A DNA stretch of 60,318 nt from Deltaproteobacteria bacterium (GTDB lineage: Bacteria; Desulfobacterota; Desulfuromonadia; Geobacterales; Pseudopelobacteraceae). The position numbers and the translations under genes were made by a program. Position 1 is the first letter of the stretch. Each line of letters opens with the position of its first letter. The notes beneath the pieces were generated by a model. It ran no database searches, had not been told where the DNA came from, and saw only the letters and a list, made by a program, of their open reading frames with translations. Below, piece after piece: positions 34,122 to 42,880 of the stretch. The stretch is from NCBI GenBank assembly GCA_016182975.1, contig JACPFJ010000045.1, positions 1 to 60,318 on the forward strand, read 5' to 3'.

Positions 34122-35202
34122 GGAGCCGCTCCGTCCTGGCGCGTATCAGCCGCAGCAGGCGGAACCAGAGCCGGACAACGACAGCGGTCAGGCCCGCGGC
34201 CAAAGGGGTATCAAACAGCCGCGCCACTCTGCGCTCGAAGAACCCGAGCAAGCGGGGTGATACCTCGGCAGCCCCCCCTCCCGCCCTAAAGCAGCGGCGC
34301 ACATCCAAACAGAAGAATATCTGCCATGCATTGGCGGCGACATGCCTGCCGGTTACGCGCCAGAAGGTGCGGCGCCAGCGCGGGTTTTGACGGGCGAGCA
34401 GGGTGCGGATCCCTTCCAGGAGCGGAAAGAGCAGCAGCCGGCCGGTGTCGGTATTGCGCTGGTAGAGGCCGGGCAGCAAGGCAAAGAACTCGGGCCAATC
34501 CATGAGGGAATTGTTGACGATGATGGCGTTTACGACCTGGCGTTCGTACAACCCCTCGGCTTCGAACCTGCGGGCGGATGTGCTGATCTCGGCCGGCAGC
34601 AGACACCATGCGCCCTGCCTGGCCACCAGGGCGGCCAGACGGACATCCTCGTAGAAGGGAAGCGCGGTTTCAAAACCGCCCAGCTGCTCGAAGAACCCGC
34701 GGGAGAACATGAAGCCCTGGTCGCCGCGGATGCAGTCGGCGCGGTCGAGGCGGGCCTTGGCCTCGTAGAAGAGGTAGGCCAGCGCTGGTGAGGCGTCGCG
34801 GCGGCGAAAGCGCAGTGCAAACCGTGCGGCAATGGCCTGGGATGCGGACTCCAGCAGACGCCTCCTGAAGGAGGAGACGGCGCGGCAGAGGGAGTCGCGG
34901 TCGGGGAAGCGGGAATCGGCGTGCAGGAAAAGCAGCAGCCGGCCCGCGGCGATGGCGGCGCCGGCGTTCATCTGGCGTCCCCGGCCGTTTGGCGTCCGGA
35001 TGAGCCTTGACGGAAATGGGCGGGCCGTGCCCAGTTCCGCGGCCCGCCGCTGCGTTCCGTCGCTGGAGCCGCCGTCACAGAGGATCAGCTCGAAGCCGAC
35101 CCCCTCCTGTGCGGAGAGGGTCTCGAAAAGGTGCGGCAGTTCGACGGCCTCATCGAGGAGCGGTACGATGATGGAGAGTTCGGGGATCTGGTCGCGTTGC
35201 AA
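34105..35202 (-). CDS. Family 2 glycosyltransferase (TIGR04283-like)
   Basis: About 365 residues from TTG 35202 (CCAGGAGTTTTTCC upstream). ELSIIVPLLDEAVELPHLFE opens the GT-A fold, then CDGGSSDGTQRR, PNGRGRQMNAGAAIAAGRLL-LFLHADSRFP (DxD-like ADS), CIRGDQGFMFSR and LPFYEDVRLAAL. This matches the short transferases that are often named rSAM/selenodomain-associated, but a 130-residue C-terminal extension with hydrophobic segments makes it longer than them. Acceptor unknown. The frame extends further 5' but that part is antisense to tatD. Divergent from tatD with only 27 bases between starts. Confidence 0.75.
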   Translation of the reverse strand: MQRDQIPELSIIVPLLDEAVELPHLFETLSAQEGVGFELILCDGGSSDGTQRRAAELGTARPFPSRLIRTPNGRGRQMNAGAAIAAGRLLLFLHADSRFPDRDSLCRAVSSFRRRLLESASQAIAARFALRFRRRDASPALAYLFYEAKARLDRADCIRGDQGFMFSRGFFEQLGGFETALPFYEDVRLAALVARQGAWCLLPAEISTSARRFEAEGLYERQVVNAIIVNNSLMDWPEFFALLPGLYQRNTDTGRLLLFPLLEGIRTLLARQNPRWRRTFWRVTGRHVAANAWQIFFCLDVRRCFRAGGGAAEVSPRLLGFFERRVARLFDTPLAAGLTAVVVRLWFRLLRLIRARTERLPTGTN

Positions 35203-35229
35203 GGAAAAACTCCTGGAGAATGGTGAACA

Positions 35230-36048
35230 GTGTACCCGAACCAGCCATATTTGCAATCCGAAGATGATGCCGGGCTGGTCGATACCCATTGCCACCTGGA
35301 TCTCGATCCTCTGCTCTCCCGACTGCCGGAGGTGCTGGAGTCCGCCCGCCGGGCGGGGGTGACGCGCTTCGTGGTGCCGGGGGTGCACCCAGGCGGCTGG
35401 GAACGGATGGCCCTTCTTGCCAGCAGCCGAAACGGCGTCTTCCCCGCCTTCGGCATCCATCCCATGCACGCGGACAAGGCGGATGACGCCTCCCTCTCGC
35501 GGCTGGCCGCGATCGCTCCCAGCGCGGTCGCCATAGGCGAAATCGGTCTTGACCCGAACTATGCCGTTTCCATGGAGCTGCAGGAGCGCGCCTTCCGTGA
35601 GCAGCTTCGCCTGGCAGTCTCCCTGGGGTTGCCCGTTCTGGTCCACTGCCGCCGGGCGTTCCTGCGCACCCGGCAGATCCTCGTGGAGGAAAAGGCCGCC
35701 CGGACAGGCGGCATCATGCATGCTTTCTCCGGCTCTGTCGAGATGGCGTGGGAATTCATCCGCCTCGGATTTTTGATATCCATTTCAGGGACGGTCACCC
35801 GGACAAACGCAATCCGTCCGGTCGGGCTGGCGCGGGAGCTGCCGCTGGAGAGTCTCGTGCTGGAAACCGACGCCCCCGATATGACGCCCCAGCGCTTCAG
35901 GGGGGAGCCGAACCAGCCGGCTTATCTTACCGAGGTGCTGCGTTGCGTGGCGCTTATCCGCGGGTTGCGGCCCGAGGATGTGGCCAGGCAGACGACGAGG
36001 AACGCCGCATCGCTCTTGTCCATCCGAGGCGCCTGTCGGCGATGCTGA
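35230..36048 (+). CDS. tatD: TatD-family metal-dependent hydrolase/DNase
   Basis: 272 residues from GTG 35230. Metal ligands: VDTHCHLDLDP (HxH) at about 18-28, IGEIGLDPNY (Glu), LVHCRRAFL, GIMHAFSGSVEMA (His) and LETDAPDMTPQRFRGEPNQP (Asp). The family acts as 3'-5' exonuclease or deoxyribonuclease in DNA quality control. ATG alternatives are absent near the start. It shares its upstream region with the divergent glycosyltransferase. Confidence 0.88.
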   Translation: MYPNQPYLQSEDDAGLVDTHCHLDLDPLLSRLPEVLESARRAGVTRFVVPGVHPGGWERMALLASSRNGVFPAFGIHPMHADKADDASLSRLAAIAPSAVAIGEIGLDPNYAVSMELQERAFREQLRLAVSLGLPVLVHCRRAFLRTRQILVEEKAARTGGIMHAFSGSVEMAWEFIRLGFLISISGTVTRTNAIRPVGLARELPLESLVLETDAPDMTPQRFRGEPNQPAYLTEVLRCVALIRGLRPEDVARQTTRNAASLLSIRGACRRC

Positions 36049-36190
36049 CTGGGAGCGATTGACGCCGGAAGATGATCTGCTATGCTACATCCAACCGTTT
36101 TTACTGTCGGCGATCCATGAGGAAAAACCTTGCTTCAATCCGGGGCAGGGGTTAAAGTCGGCCATCACATCCAGTCAAGGGAGCGGCATC

Positions 36191-36526
36191 ATGAAATCTC
36201 TGTCCATCATCTCAACCCTGGGGGTTTCCATGGTTCTGACCGGGTGCGCCATGTTCACCGCCTGGAAGAGCATCCCGCCGCCGGGCGGCTGTGACCAATG
36301 CCACACCGTGGTGATCAGCGCCAACTGGCAGATCAAGTATCAGGCGGCGTACGTGGCGGATGAGCGCGGACGGCAGTACTTCCAGACTCCGGAATACAAC
36401 CTTGCCCTGAAAGGCAAGCAAGAGTCGCCACTGGATGCAAAGAAGGTTGAGGAGCTGGCCTGCTTCGACTGTCACAAGGCGCCCACCCCCGCGCACCGTG
36501 AACGCAAGGGACGCTTTCATCACTGA
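36191..36526 (+). CDS. Diheme c-type cytochrome lipoprotein
   Basis: 111 residues from ATG 36191 (AAGGGAG upstream). Signal peptide with lipobox LTGC (Cys at about 17), and two CxxCH heme motifs: CDQCH at about 35 and CFDCH near residue 97, followed by KAPTPAHRERKG. Small lipid-anchored multiheme or diheme cytochromes are common in Geobacteraceae envelopes, in electron transfer to outside acceptors. Its partner is unknown. The gene stands alone between tatD and the small lipoprotein. Confidence 0.78.
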   Translation: MKSLSIISTLGVSMVLTGCAMFTAWKSIPPPGGCDQCHTVVISANWQIKYQAAYVADERGRQYFQTPEYNLALKGKQESPLDAKKVEELACFDCHKAPTPAHRERKGRFHH

Positions 36527-36583
36527 TACAGGGCGTGCGACAGGCGGTTTTTTTCATGCATCCAGGGGACGAAATAAAAAAAC

Positions 36584-36611
36584 TTGACATACCGGATTTG
36601 ATGAGTATATT
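36584..36611 (+). promoter_or_regulatory. Promoter of the small lipoprotein gene
   Basis: TTGACA (36584-36589), 16-base spacer, TATATT (36606-36611), 70 bases before the ATG. Confidence 0.5.
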
Positions 36612-36680
36612 TGCAATTTGATTTAGCAAACCATGCGCACTGCGTTTAAATGGTGAATTTCAAGGAAAAGAGGTGACACA

Positions 36681-36881
36681 ATGAAAAAGCTGATCTCCCT
36701 GACACTGGTTCTGGCCCTTGCCGCTGCTTTCACCGCCGGCTGCAAGAAGAAAGAAGAAGCCCCGGCTCCTGCTCCGGCTCCCGCTGTTGAGGCACCGAAG
36801 CCTGTCCAGGCTCCGATGACCGCCAAGGCTCCTGCCGCTGCTCCCGAGGCCCCCAAGGCTCCCGAGGCTCCCAAGAAGTAA
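36681..36881 (+). CDS. Small Ala/Pro-rich lipoprotein
   Basis: 66 residues from ATG 36681 (AGAGGTGACACA upstream). Signal peptide and lipobox TAGC with the Cys at 21, then KKKEEAPAPAPAPAVEAPKP and a low-complexity Ala-Pro-Lys tail. Such tails span the peptidoglycan in some envelope lipoproteins; no domain is present. Own promoter and a strong terminator, so probably well expressed. Function unknown. Confidence 0.75.
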   Translation: MKKLISLTLVLALAAAFTAGCKKKEEAPAPAPAPAVEAPKPVQAPMTAKAPAAAPEAPKAPEAPKK

Positions 36882-36905
36882 TCCCGCTTTCCCTGTTGGG
36901 AATGC

Positions 36906-36937
36906 AAAGCCTGCGGCTTACACCGCAGGCTTTTTTT
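36906..36937 (+). terminator. Rho-independent terminator of the small lipoprotein
   Basis: AAAGCCTGCGG-cttaca-CCGCAGGCTTT with seven T in a row at the 3' side, 24 bases after the stop. Confidence 0.88.
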
Positions 36938-36962
36938 GTTTTTCGGGCCTGAGAATTAGGAC

Positions 36963-38555
36963 TTAGAGCACTGTCGCCACCTCCGGCGTCACATGCGCCG
37001 CATACTTGACAAAATTTTCCCTGAACATGCCGACCAGTTTCGCAGCGGCTTCGTCGTAATCGGCCTTGTCGGACCAGGTATTGCGGGGATTCAGCACTTC
37101 CGCCGGTACACCGGGACAGGCGGTGGGGATATCCAGGCCGAAGACGGGATCCTTCACGAAGGGGCCCGTGGCAAGGTTTCCGTCCAGGGCCGCGTTCACC
37201 AGGGCGCGTGAGTAGGCGATCCGCATCCGGGAGCCTACGCCGTAGGGACCGCCGCTCCAGCCGGTGTTGACCAGCCAGCAGGTGACGTTGTGCCTGTCGA
37301 TCTTCTCCTTGAGAAGTTCACCGTAGACGGTCGGTTGGAGTGCCATGAACGGCCCCCCGAAACAGGTGGAGAAGGTGGCGGACGGCTCCTTGACCCCCGC
37401 CTCGGTACCTGCTACCCGGGCGGTATAGCCGGACAGGAAGTGATACATGGCCTGCTCCTTGGAGAGCCGCGCGATTGGCGGCAGTACACCGTATGCGTCG
37501 CAGGTCAGCATGATGATGTTGGTCGGATGTCCGGCGCACCCCGTAGGCACTATGTTGGGGATATGGGTCAGCGGATAGGAGGCGCGGGTGTTTTCGGTGA
37601 AGGAGTCGTCGTTCAGGTCTATTTTGCGGCTTCGGGTGTCGATGGCGACGTTCTCCAGGATGGTGCCGAACTTGCGTGTGGTCTCGTAGATCTCCGGTTC
37701 GGCCTCCCTGGAGAGGTTGATGATCTTGGCGTAACACCCCCCCTCGAAATTGAAGATGCCGTTGTCATCCCAACCATGTTCGTCGTCTCCGACCAGCGAA
37801 CGGTTCGGATCGGCGGAGAGGGTGGTCTTACCGGTACCGGAGAGCCCGAAGAAGACGGTGGTATCTCCGTTCGGACCAACATTCGCCGAGCAGTGCATGG
37901 AGAGGATCCGCTTCTCGATCGGCAGAAGGTAGTTGAGGATGGTGAAGATCGACTTCTTGATCTCGCCGGCGTAGCTGGTGCCGCCGATGATGATCAACCT
38001 CCTGGCGAAGTTGACGATGATGAAGGTCTCGGAGTTGGTGCCGTCAAGCGCGGGGATGGCGTGGAAACTGGGCATGTCGATGACTGTGAAGCCGGGGCGG
38101 TGATTTTCCAGCTCCTCGGGCGTGGCGCTGACGAACATGTTGCGGGCAAAGAGCGAATGCCAGGCCCGTTCGGTGATGACGCGGATCGGGAGGCGGTGTT
38201 CCCTGCTGGCGCCGGCAAAGCAGTCCTGTACGAACAGATCCTTGCCGTGCATATAGGCCAGCATGCGATTGTAGAGACCGTCGAACCTCTCCGGATCAAA
38301 GGGACGGTTGACCTTGCCCCAGGCCACGTTCTCGCGGGATGTGGGCTCATCCACGATGAACTTCTCGTTGGCGGCGCGGCCGGTGTAGTGGCCGGTCTTG
38401 ACGGCAATGGCGCCCAGATGGGATACCAGCCCCTCGCCGCGCTTGATGATCTGCTCATACAACACCGAAGTCGGCGGCGTCCAGTAAATCAGGTTTGCGT
38501 TGATGATGCCGTGCTCCTCAAGCCCCATCCCCCTGGTGACGTCGTTGAATTTCAC
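36963..38555 (-). CDS. pckA: Phosphoenolpyruvate carboxykinase, ATP-dependent
   Basis: 530 residues from GTG 38555 (GGGGAGGTGGGACA upstream). P-loop FFGLSGTGKTTLSADPNRSL-VGDDEHGW with the kinase-2 motif, GGTSYAGEIKKSIF with the metal-binding Lys, and GVKEPSATFSTCFGGPF. It converts oxaloacetate and ATP to PEP, ADP and CO2 (gluconeogenesis), as needed during growth on acetate or fatty acids. It lies 179 bases downstream of the unrelated GTP-type enzyme on the same strand; a terminator separates them. Confidence 0.93.
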   Translation of the reverse strand: MKFNDVTRGMGLEEHGIINANLIYWTPPTSVLYEQIIKRGEGLVSHLGAIAVKTGHYTGRAANEKFIVDEPTSRENVAWGKVNRPFDPERFDGLYNRMLAYMHGKDLFVQDCFAGASREHRLPIRVITERAWHSLFARNMFVSATPEELENHRPGFTVIDMPSFHAIPALDGTNSETFIIVNFARRLIIIGGTSYAGEIKKSIFTILNYLLPIEKRILSMHCSANVGPNGDTTVFFGLSGTGKTTLSADPNRSLVGDDEHGWDDNGIFNFEGGCYAKIINLSREAEPEIYETTRKFGTILENVAIDTRSRKIDLNDDSFTENTRASYPLTHIPNIVPTGCAGHPTNIIMLTCDAYGVLPPIARLSKEQAMYHFLSGYTARVAGTEAGVKEPSATFSTCFGGPFMALQPTVYGELLKEKIDRHNVTCWLVNTGWSGGPYGVGSRMRIAYSRALVNAALDGNLATGPFVKDPVFGLDIPTACPGVPAEVLNPRNTWSDKADYDEAAAKLVGMFRENFVKYAAHVTPEVATVL

Positions 38556-38627
38556 TGTCCCACCTCCCCGGCGAAGTACCTGTTTTAATCAATTCTATCG
38601 TCTCGCGCCCGTTTGTCGACCAGCGAT

Positions 38628-38678
38628 GAAAAAAAGGCGGCCCCGGCCGTCTGCGCAAGCAGATGCAAACCGGGGCCG
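38628..38678 (-). terminator. Rho-independent terminator of pckG
   Basis: On the minus strand CGGCCCCGG pairs with CCGGGGCCG around an inner TCTGC/GCAGA hairpin, followed by GCC and seven T. It ends the pckG transcript before pckA, so the two genes have separate transcripts. Confidence 0.75.
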
Positions 38679-38734
38679 GCTGGTTGATGCCAGTGGAGCG
38701 GAAGCGGAAATCTCCGTTCGCGCGGGTTGTGCCG

Positions 38735-40594
38735 CTAGTCGTTATAACCCTCCACTTCGGCGACCGGATTATACTGTTCCCAGTGTTCAGGGGAGCGCCA
38801 CAGGCCGGAGAGGATCAGCTCGCGGATATGCAGAAACTCCTTGGGCAGGCGATCGTACATCTTGACGAAGAGCTCCTCGTGGGAAACGACCTCATCCTTC
38901 CAGACGTCACGATCAACCGACATCAGCTCATAGAATTGCTCGCGGGTGACGCCGTCCAGACCGGTCCAGTCCAGGTCCTCGTGGCGCGGCATCCATCCCA
39001 GCGGGCTTTCCACGGCGGCGGCATGGCCGTTGACGCGATCCACGATCCATTTAAGGATGCGCATGTTTTCGCCGTAGCCGGGCCAGAGGAATTTGCCGTC
39101 GCTATCCTTGCGGAACCAGTTGACGCTGAAGATGCGGGGCGGCTTGGGTGTGGTCCGCCCGACCTGCAGCCAGTGCGCGAAATAATCCGCCACGTGATAG
39201 CCGCAGAAGGGGAGCATCGCGAAGGGGTCGCGGCGGACATTGCCGACGGCGCCGACCGCGGCGGCCGTGGTCTCCGAGCCCATGGTGGCGGCCAGGTAGA
39301 CCCCGAAGCTCCAGTTGAAGGACTGGTAGACCAGCGGAATGACGTTGTTGCGGCGGCCGCCGAAGATGAAGGCGCTCATCGGAACCCCCTTGGGGTTCTC
39401 CCATTCCGGGTCGATGGAGGGGCACTGGCCGGCCGGAGAGGTGAAGCGGGAGTTGGGGTGGGCCGCCGGACGGCCGCAGCCGGGGGTCCACTCGTTCCCC
39501 TGCCAGTCGGTCAGCTTGGCGGGGGGCGCGTCGGTCATCCCCTCCCACCAGATGTCGCCGTCCGGGGTGAGGGCCACGTTGGTGAAGATGGTGTTGGCGG
39601 CGCAGGAGGCCATGGCGTTGGGGTTGGTCTTGACGGAGGTGCCGGGGGCCACGCCGAAAAAACCGTATTCCGGGTTGATGGCGTATAGCTGCCCATCGGG
39701 GCCCGGCTTGATCCAGGCGATGTCGTCGCCGACGGTCGAGACCTTCCAGCCGCTCTCCTTGAAACTGTCGGGTGGCACCAGCATGGCCAGGTTGGTCTTG
39801 CCGCAGGCGCTGGGGAAGGCGGCGCCCAGATAGGTCTTCTCGCCGGCCGGTGATTCTATCCCCAGGATGAGCATGTGCTCGGCCAGCCACCCCTCGTCAT
39901 TGGCGATCTTGGAGGCGATCCGCAGGGCCAGGCACTTCTTGCCGAGCAGCGCATTCCCGCCGTAGCCGCTGCCGAAGGACCAGATCGAGCGCTCTTCGGG
40001 GAAGTGGACGATGTATTTTTCCTTGTTGCAGGGCCAGGGCACATCCTTCTGCCCCGGCTCAAGGGGGGCGCCGACGGAGTGCAGGCAGGGTACGAATTCG
40101 CCCTCGCCGAGCACATCCAGGACGGCCTTGCCCATGCGTGTCATGATCCTCATGTTGACGGCCACATAGGGGGAGTCGGAGATCTCCACCCCGATCTTGG
40201 CGATGGGGGAGCCGAGCGGCCCCATGCTGAAGGGGATGATGTACATGGTCCGGCCGCGCATGCACCCCTTGAAGAGCTTATTCAGGGTCTCCTTCATCTC
40301 TTTCGGGTGCATCCAGTTGTTGGTCGGCCCGGCATCATGTTTGGAGATGCTGCAGATAAAGGTACGATCTTCGACACGGGCAACATCGCTGGGGTCCGAC
40401 CAGGCCAGATAGCTGTTGGGACGCTTTTCCTGGCTCAGCTTTTTAAAGGTGCCGCTCCGCACCAGCTGGGAGCAGAGCTCATCGTATTCCTCCTGGGAAC
40501 CGTCACACCAGTGAATCTTGTCAGGCTCACACAAAGCGGTGACTTCTTCCACCCATTTCAGCAGTTGCTCGTTGTTTGGAACATCATAACTCAT
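38735..40594 (-). CDS. pckG: Phosphoenolpyruvate carboxykinase, GTP-dependent
   Basis: 619 residues from ATG 40594 (AAGGGAGGAAATGTAGC upstream). Typical GTP-family motifs: [33 protein letters not shown] (P-loop with the reactive Cys), [22 protein letters not shown] and WWEGM. No sequence relation to the ATP enzyme next door. Same reaction with GTP or ITP. In many anaerobes the GTP form can run toward oxaloacetate, so the pair may serve opposite directions; that is inference. Confidence 0.93.
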   Translation of the reverse strand: MSYDVPNNEQLLKWVEEVTALCEPDKIHWCDGSQEEYDELCSQLVRSGTFKKLSQEKRPNSYLAWSDPSDVARVEDRTFICSISKHDAGPTNNWMHPKEMKETLNKLFKGCMRGRTMYIIPFSMGPLGSPIAKIGVEISDSPYVAVNMRIMTRMGKAVLDVLGEGEFVPCLHSVGAPLEPGQKDVPWPCNKEKYIVHFPEERSIWSFGSGYGGNALLGKKCLALRIASKIANDEGWLAEHMLILGIESPAGEKTYLGAAFPSACGKTNLAMLVPPDSFKESGWKVSTVGDDIAWIKPGPDGQLYAINPEYGFFGVAPGTSVKTNPNAMASCAANTIFTNVALTPDGDIWWEGMTDAPPAKLTDWQGNEWTPGCGRPAAHPNSRFTSPAGQCPSIDPEWENPKGVPMSAFIFGGRRNNVIPLVYQSFNWSFGVYLAATMGSETTAAAVGAVGNVRRDPFAMLPFCGYHVADYFAHWLQVGRTTPKPPRIFSVNWFRKDSDGKFLWPGYGENMRILKWIVDRVNGHAAAVESPLGWMPRHEDLDWTGLDGVTREQFYELMSVDRDVWKDEVVSHEELFVKMYDRLPKEFLHIRELILSGLWRSPEHWEQYNPVAEVEGYND

Positions 40595-41156
40595 GCTACA
40601 TTTCCTCCCTTGTCGTTAAGTGTGTATCCTTTCAACCGAAAAGTTCCCGGCCACAAAGCCCGCTCTCCATCTTACCGTTCCGTCAGGCCCGTGAAAGCCG
40701 GCATCATCCCAACCCGCTTCCGGGTCGGGTCGGCTTGATAATGCCATTTTATTCACGCCGTATTCCCAGGATAACATCGTTGAATTTCACTATTCTGTCT
40801 CGCAGGGACAGCAAGCAAAATTTAATTCAACTAAATACCACAAGAATATTCAAAACAAAAGTATTTATACTCCGGCCGCAAATTATTTCATCACCGGCCT
40901 ATGATTGACGGCAGCGAGGGGTGGGCGGCATGGGTGTCCGCAGGGCTGATTAGAGGGGTAGGGTTTTAGGCAGAATAAATGGTGGTAATGGGGCGGGAAA
41001 CAGTTCAATGTTTGGTTCAGGCTTCATGGTTCAGGCTTCATGGTTCAAAGTTCAAGGTTCAAGGTTCAAGGTTCAAGGTTCCGGGTTTTGAATCCAAGGT
41101 TTTAACATGGAACCTTGAACTTCGAACCTTGAACCTTGAACCTTCCTTGAGCCGTC
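40595..41156. other. 562-base intergenic region upstream of pckG
   Basis: No gene is visible. 40774-40791 repeats the first bases of pckA (ACATCGTTGAATTTCACT on the plus strand). 40800-40900 is AT-rich and may hold the pckG promoter. 41014-41150 is a heptamer repeat palindrome (separate entry). Confidence 0.6.
41014..41150. repeat. Heptamer repeat palindrome (GTTCAAG)n/(CTTGAAC)n
   Basis: Five tandem GTTCAAG-like units on the left arm and four CTTGAAC-like units on the right, about 30 bases apart, so the whole folds back with arms near 35 bp. It lies just 3' of the metallo-hydrolase gene (minus) and could end its transcript. Simple GGTTCAAGGTTCAAGG repeats of this kind are known as dispersed sequences in bacterial genomes. 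Confidence 0.75.
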
Positions 41157-41990
41157 TCACACCTCCAACGTATATCCCACCATGGCGACCTGGAATTCCT
41201 TCGGCAACTCCCGCGACATGCGGGCCGCGGCCGCGAAGCCGGTACAGTGGCTGGCGGCCAGCTTATTGAGTTTCAAGCCCTTTATTGCCGCGATGGTTCG
41301 TTCAAGCTGCTCCTGGCCGCAGAAGGCGAGGTGTATCCCTCCGACCACAGCATGGACGTCGCGCCTGCCGGTCAGATAGGCCACATGTTCCAGGGTGTTG
41401 ACCAGCCCGGCATGGCAGCATCCCAGGATGACCACCAACCCCTTGTCCGTTTCCAGGATCAGCGACTGGTCGTCGGGCGTGCTGTCCAGCTCCTGGCCGG
41501 TACAGTCGCAGTACAACCCCTGGTCGCCGGTCTCGAATTCCGTGGCGCGGGGCACCTCGCCGGTCAGGGAGATCCCCGGGGCGATCTCCCTGAATTCGGC
41601 CGAGAGTTCGAATCTGGCTCCCGCCGCTTCCAGGAGCTCCCGCTCATGGGGTATCCCGATCGGGAAGCACTCGCCGGTGTCCTTCACCCGGTGGCGATGC
41701 GCAAAGATGCCGGGGTGGGCGTAGACCGTCTTTGGCCCGCATTCCCGCAGCAGCGGCAAAAGTCCGCCGCAATGGTCGAAGTGGCCGTGGGAGAGGACCA
41801 ATGTCCGTGCCGACGAGAGGTCCTTGTTCATCAACCTGGCGTTGTGGAGCAGTGTCGCCCCCTGGCCGGTGTCGAACAGGATCGGCTCCCCGCCCGAGGG
41901 CTCGATCAGGGCGGCAAAGCCGTGTTCACCCAGGGCGCCGCAGATGGGGCCGACGGAGTTGTCGCAGAGAATGGTTACGCGGAAGGACAT
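41157..41990 (-). CDS. MBL-fold hydrolase, RFA-P synthase-like group
   Basis: 277 residues. VTILCDNSVGPICGALGEHG-FAALIE opens it, then LFDTGQG, the metal motif LSHGHFDHCGG, and later GCCHAGLVNTLEHV and GGIHLAFCGQEQLERT with a final SHCTGF. This pattern is that of the MBL group annotated as dihydropterin-aminobenzene phosphate synthase-like, whose bacterial members are poorly known. Last gene of the minus-strand run that begins with tolC; 31 bases after the DUF2892 gene. Confidence 0.75.
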   Translation of the reverse strand: MSFRVTILCDNSVGPICGALGEHGFAALIEPSGGEPILFDTGQGATLLHNARLMNKDLSSARTLVLSHGHFDHCGGLLPLLRECGPKTVYAHPGIFAHRHRVKDTGECFPIGIPHERELLEAAGARFELSAEFREIAPGISLTGEVPRATEFETGDQGLYCDCTGQELDSTPDDQSLILETDKGLVVILGCCHAGLVNTLEHVAYLTGRRDVHAVVGGIHLAFCGQEQLERTIAAIKGLKLNKLAASHCTGFAAAARMSRELPKEFQVAMVGYTLEV

Positions 41991-42020
41991 TGGACCTCCA
42001 TGCCGCTTGCAAGGCGCAGG

Positions 42021-42245
42021 TTATTTTGTGCAGCACCCCTTCGGAAACCTGGGCACACCCATCTTCCCCAGGATGTTGAACAGCGGGCAGAACTGGGTGA
42101 AGCCTGACTGGAAGAGGTTCAGGCCGACGAAGGCGGTGAGCCAGAGCCAGTTGGGAGAGTGGAAATGGGCCAGAAGCAGCGATGCCAGGACAAAGGTGCC
42201 GGCGATGATGCGTACGATGCGCTCGACGTAGAATTCCTCTTTCAT
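42021..42245 (-). CDS. DUF2892 (YgaP-type) small membrane protein
   Basis: 74 residues from ATG 42245 (CAGGAGAATCTCAC upstream). [20 protein letters not shown] at 6-25 and a second membrane segment [27 protein letters not shown]; the [11 protein letters not shown] motif and a C-terminal CC are typical. The family forms the membrane part of some rhodanese proteins, with a putative sulfur role. Context: thiol-rich neighbours on both sides. Confidence 0.8.
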   Translation of the reverse strand: MKEEFYVERIVRIIAGTFVLASLLLAHFHSPNWLWLTAFVGLNLFQSGFTQFCPLFNILGKMGVPRFPKGCCTK

Positions 42246-42268
42246 GTGAGATTCTCCTGTTTTTCTGT

Positions 42269-42355
42269 GTAGGGGCAACCCCATGCGGTTGCCCCGATGT
42301 TAGCGGCAATATTGTTGCCGATTGCAGACAGGGCGATCACAAGGTTCGCCCCTAC
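42269..42355. repeat. GTAGGGGC-type inverted repeat, copy C
   Basis: 87 bases. Ends GTAGGGGCAACC... and ...GATCACAAGGTTCGCCCCTA-C match copies A and B; the middle carries an extra ATTGTTGCCG-rich insert. It fills the gap between the C_GCAxxG_C_C gene and the DUF2892 gene. Confidence 0.7.
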
Positions 42356-42358
42356 GGT

Positions 42359-42787
42359 TCATTTCCTCGACAGCATCTCCGCGATCTTGCCGGCCACCTC
42401 GCCGGTCAGCAACGGGCAGGCGCCCTTGTGGGTCTGGCGGATGGTCTTGCAGCAGGTGACGCCGTAGCGCTCCTTGAACCAGGCATGCAGCTCGCGGGTC
42501 AGGTGGCTGACCAGCTTCTTGTCCTCCCCGAGCACGAGACCCAGCCCCACCGTGCCGCCGGAGACCGCCCCGCAGATGCACCCCGAGCCCGAGCCGCTGC
42601 CGAAGCCGCTGACCGACTGTAGCACCCCTTCGGGCAGGTCGGGACGGAAGTACCTCCTGACAACGGCAAGCACCGCCTCGGCGCAATGGAACTTTCCCGA
42701 GCGGTAGAGCGCCTCGGCCTCAACCCGGCACTGCTCGGCCAGCTCCATCCCTTTCAGCGACGTTTTTACGTTTTTTGACCAAAACAT
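42359..42787 (-). CDS. C_GCAxxG_C_C family redox protein
   Basis: 142 residues from ATG 42787 (AGAGGATTCA upstream). Cys pattern: KFHCAEAV, the core GSGCICGAVSGGTVGLGLVL-G, then GVTCCKTI and GACPLL, the last two Cys pairs giving the family name. The family is predicted to be redox-active and metal- or substrate-binding, with unknown reaction. It follows the RND transporter by 93 bases in the same direction. Confidence 0.8.
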   Translation of the reverse strand: MFWSKNVKTSLKGMELAEQCRVEAEALYRSGKFHCAEAVLAVVRRYFRPDLPEGVLQSVSGFGSGSGSGCICGAVSGGTVGLGLVLGEDKKLVSHLTRELHAWFKERYGVTCCKTIRQTHKGACPLLTGEVAGKIAEMLSRK

Positions 42788-42800
42788 TGAATCCTCTTTT

Positions 42801-42830
42801 CACAGGGATGAACGGGATGGACAGGATAAC
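42801..42830. repeat. 10-base tandem repeat (AGGGATGAAC-like)
   Basis: CACAGGGATGAACGGGATGG-ACAGGATAAC holds three 10-base units. The same sequence type (ACAGGGATGAA...GGATGGACAGGAT) is a short repeat found in many bacterial genomes. It lies 5' of the C_GCAxxG_C_C gene. Confidence 0.5.
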
Positions 42831-42880
42831 AGCAATAAGAAACGTATTTAAACCTGCGAATCCATATTCATCCTTGTAGA

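Noticed and set aside
35203-35721. N-terminal extension of the glycosyltransferase frame
   Set aside because: It runs antisense to the conserved start of tatD and has no homologous motif; TTG 35202 with AGGAG fits the family start.
41014-41150. CRISPR-like array
   Set aside because: Units are seven bases without spacers and arranged as a palindrome.
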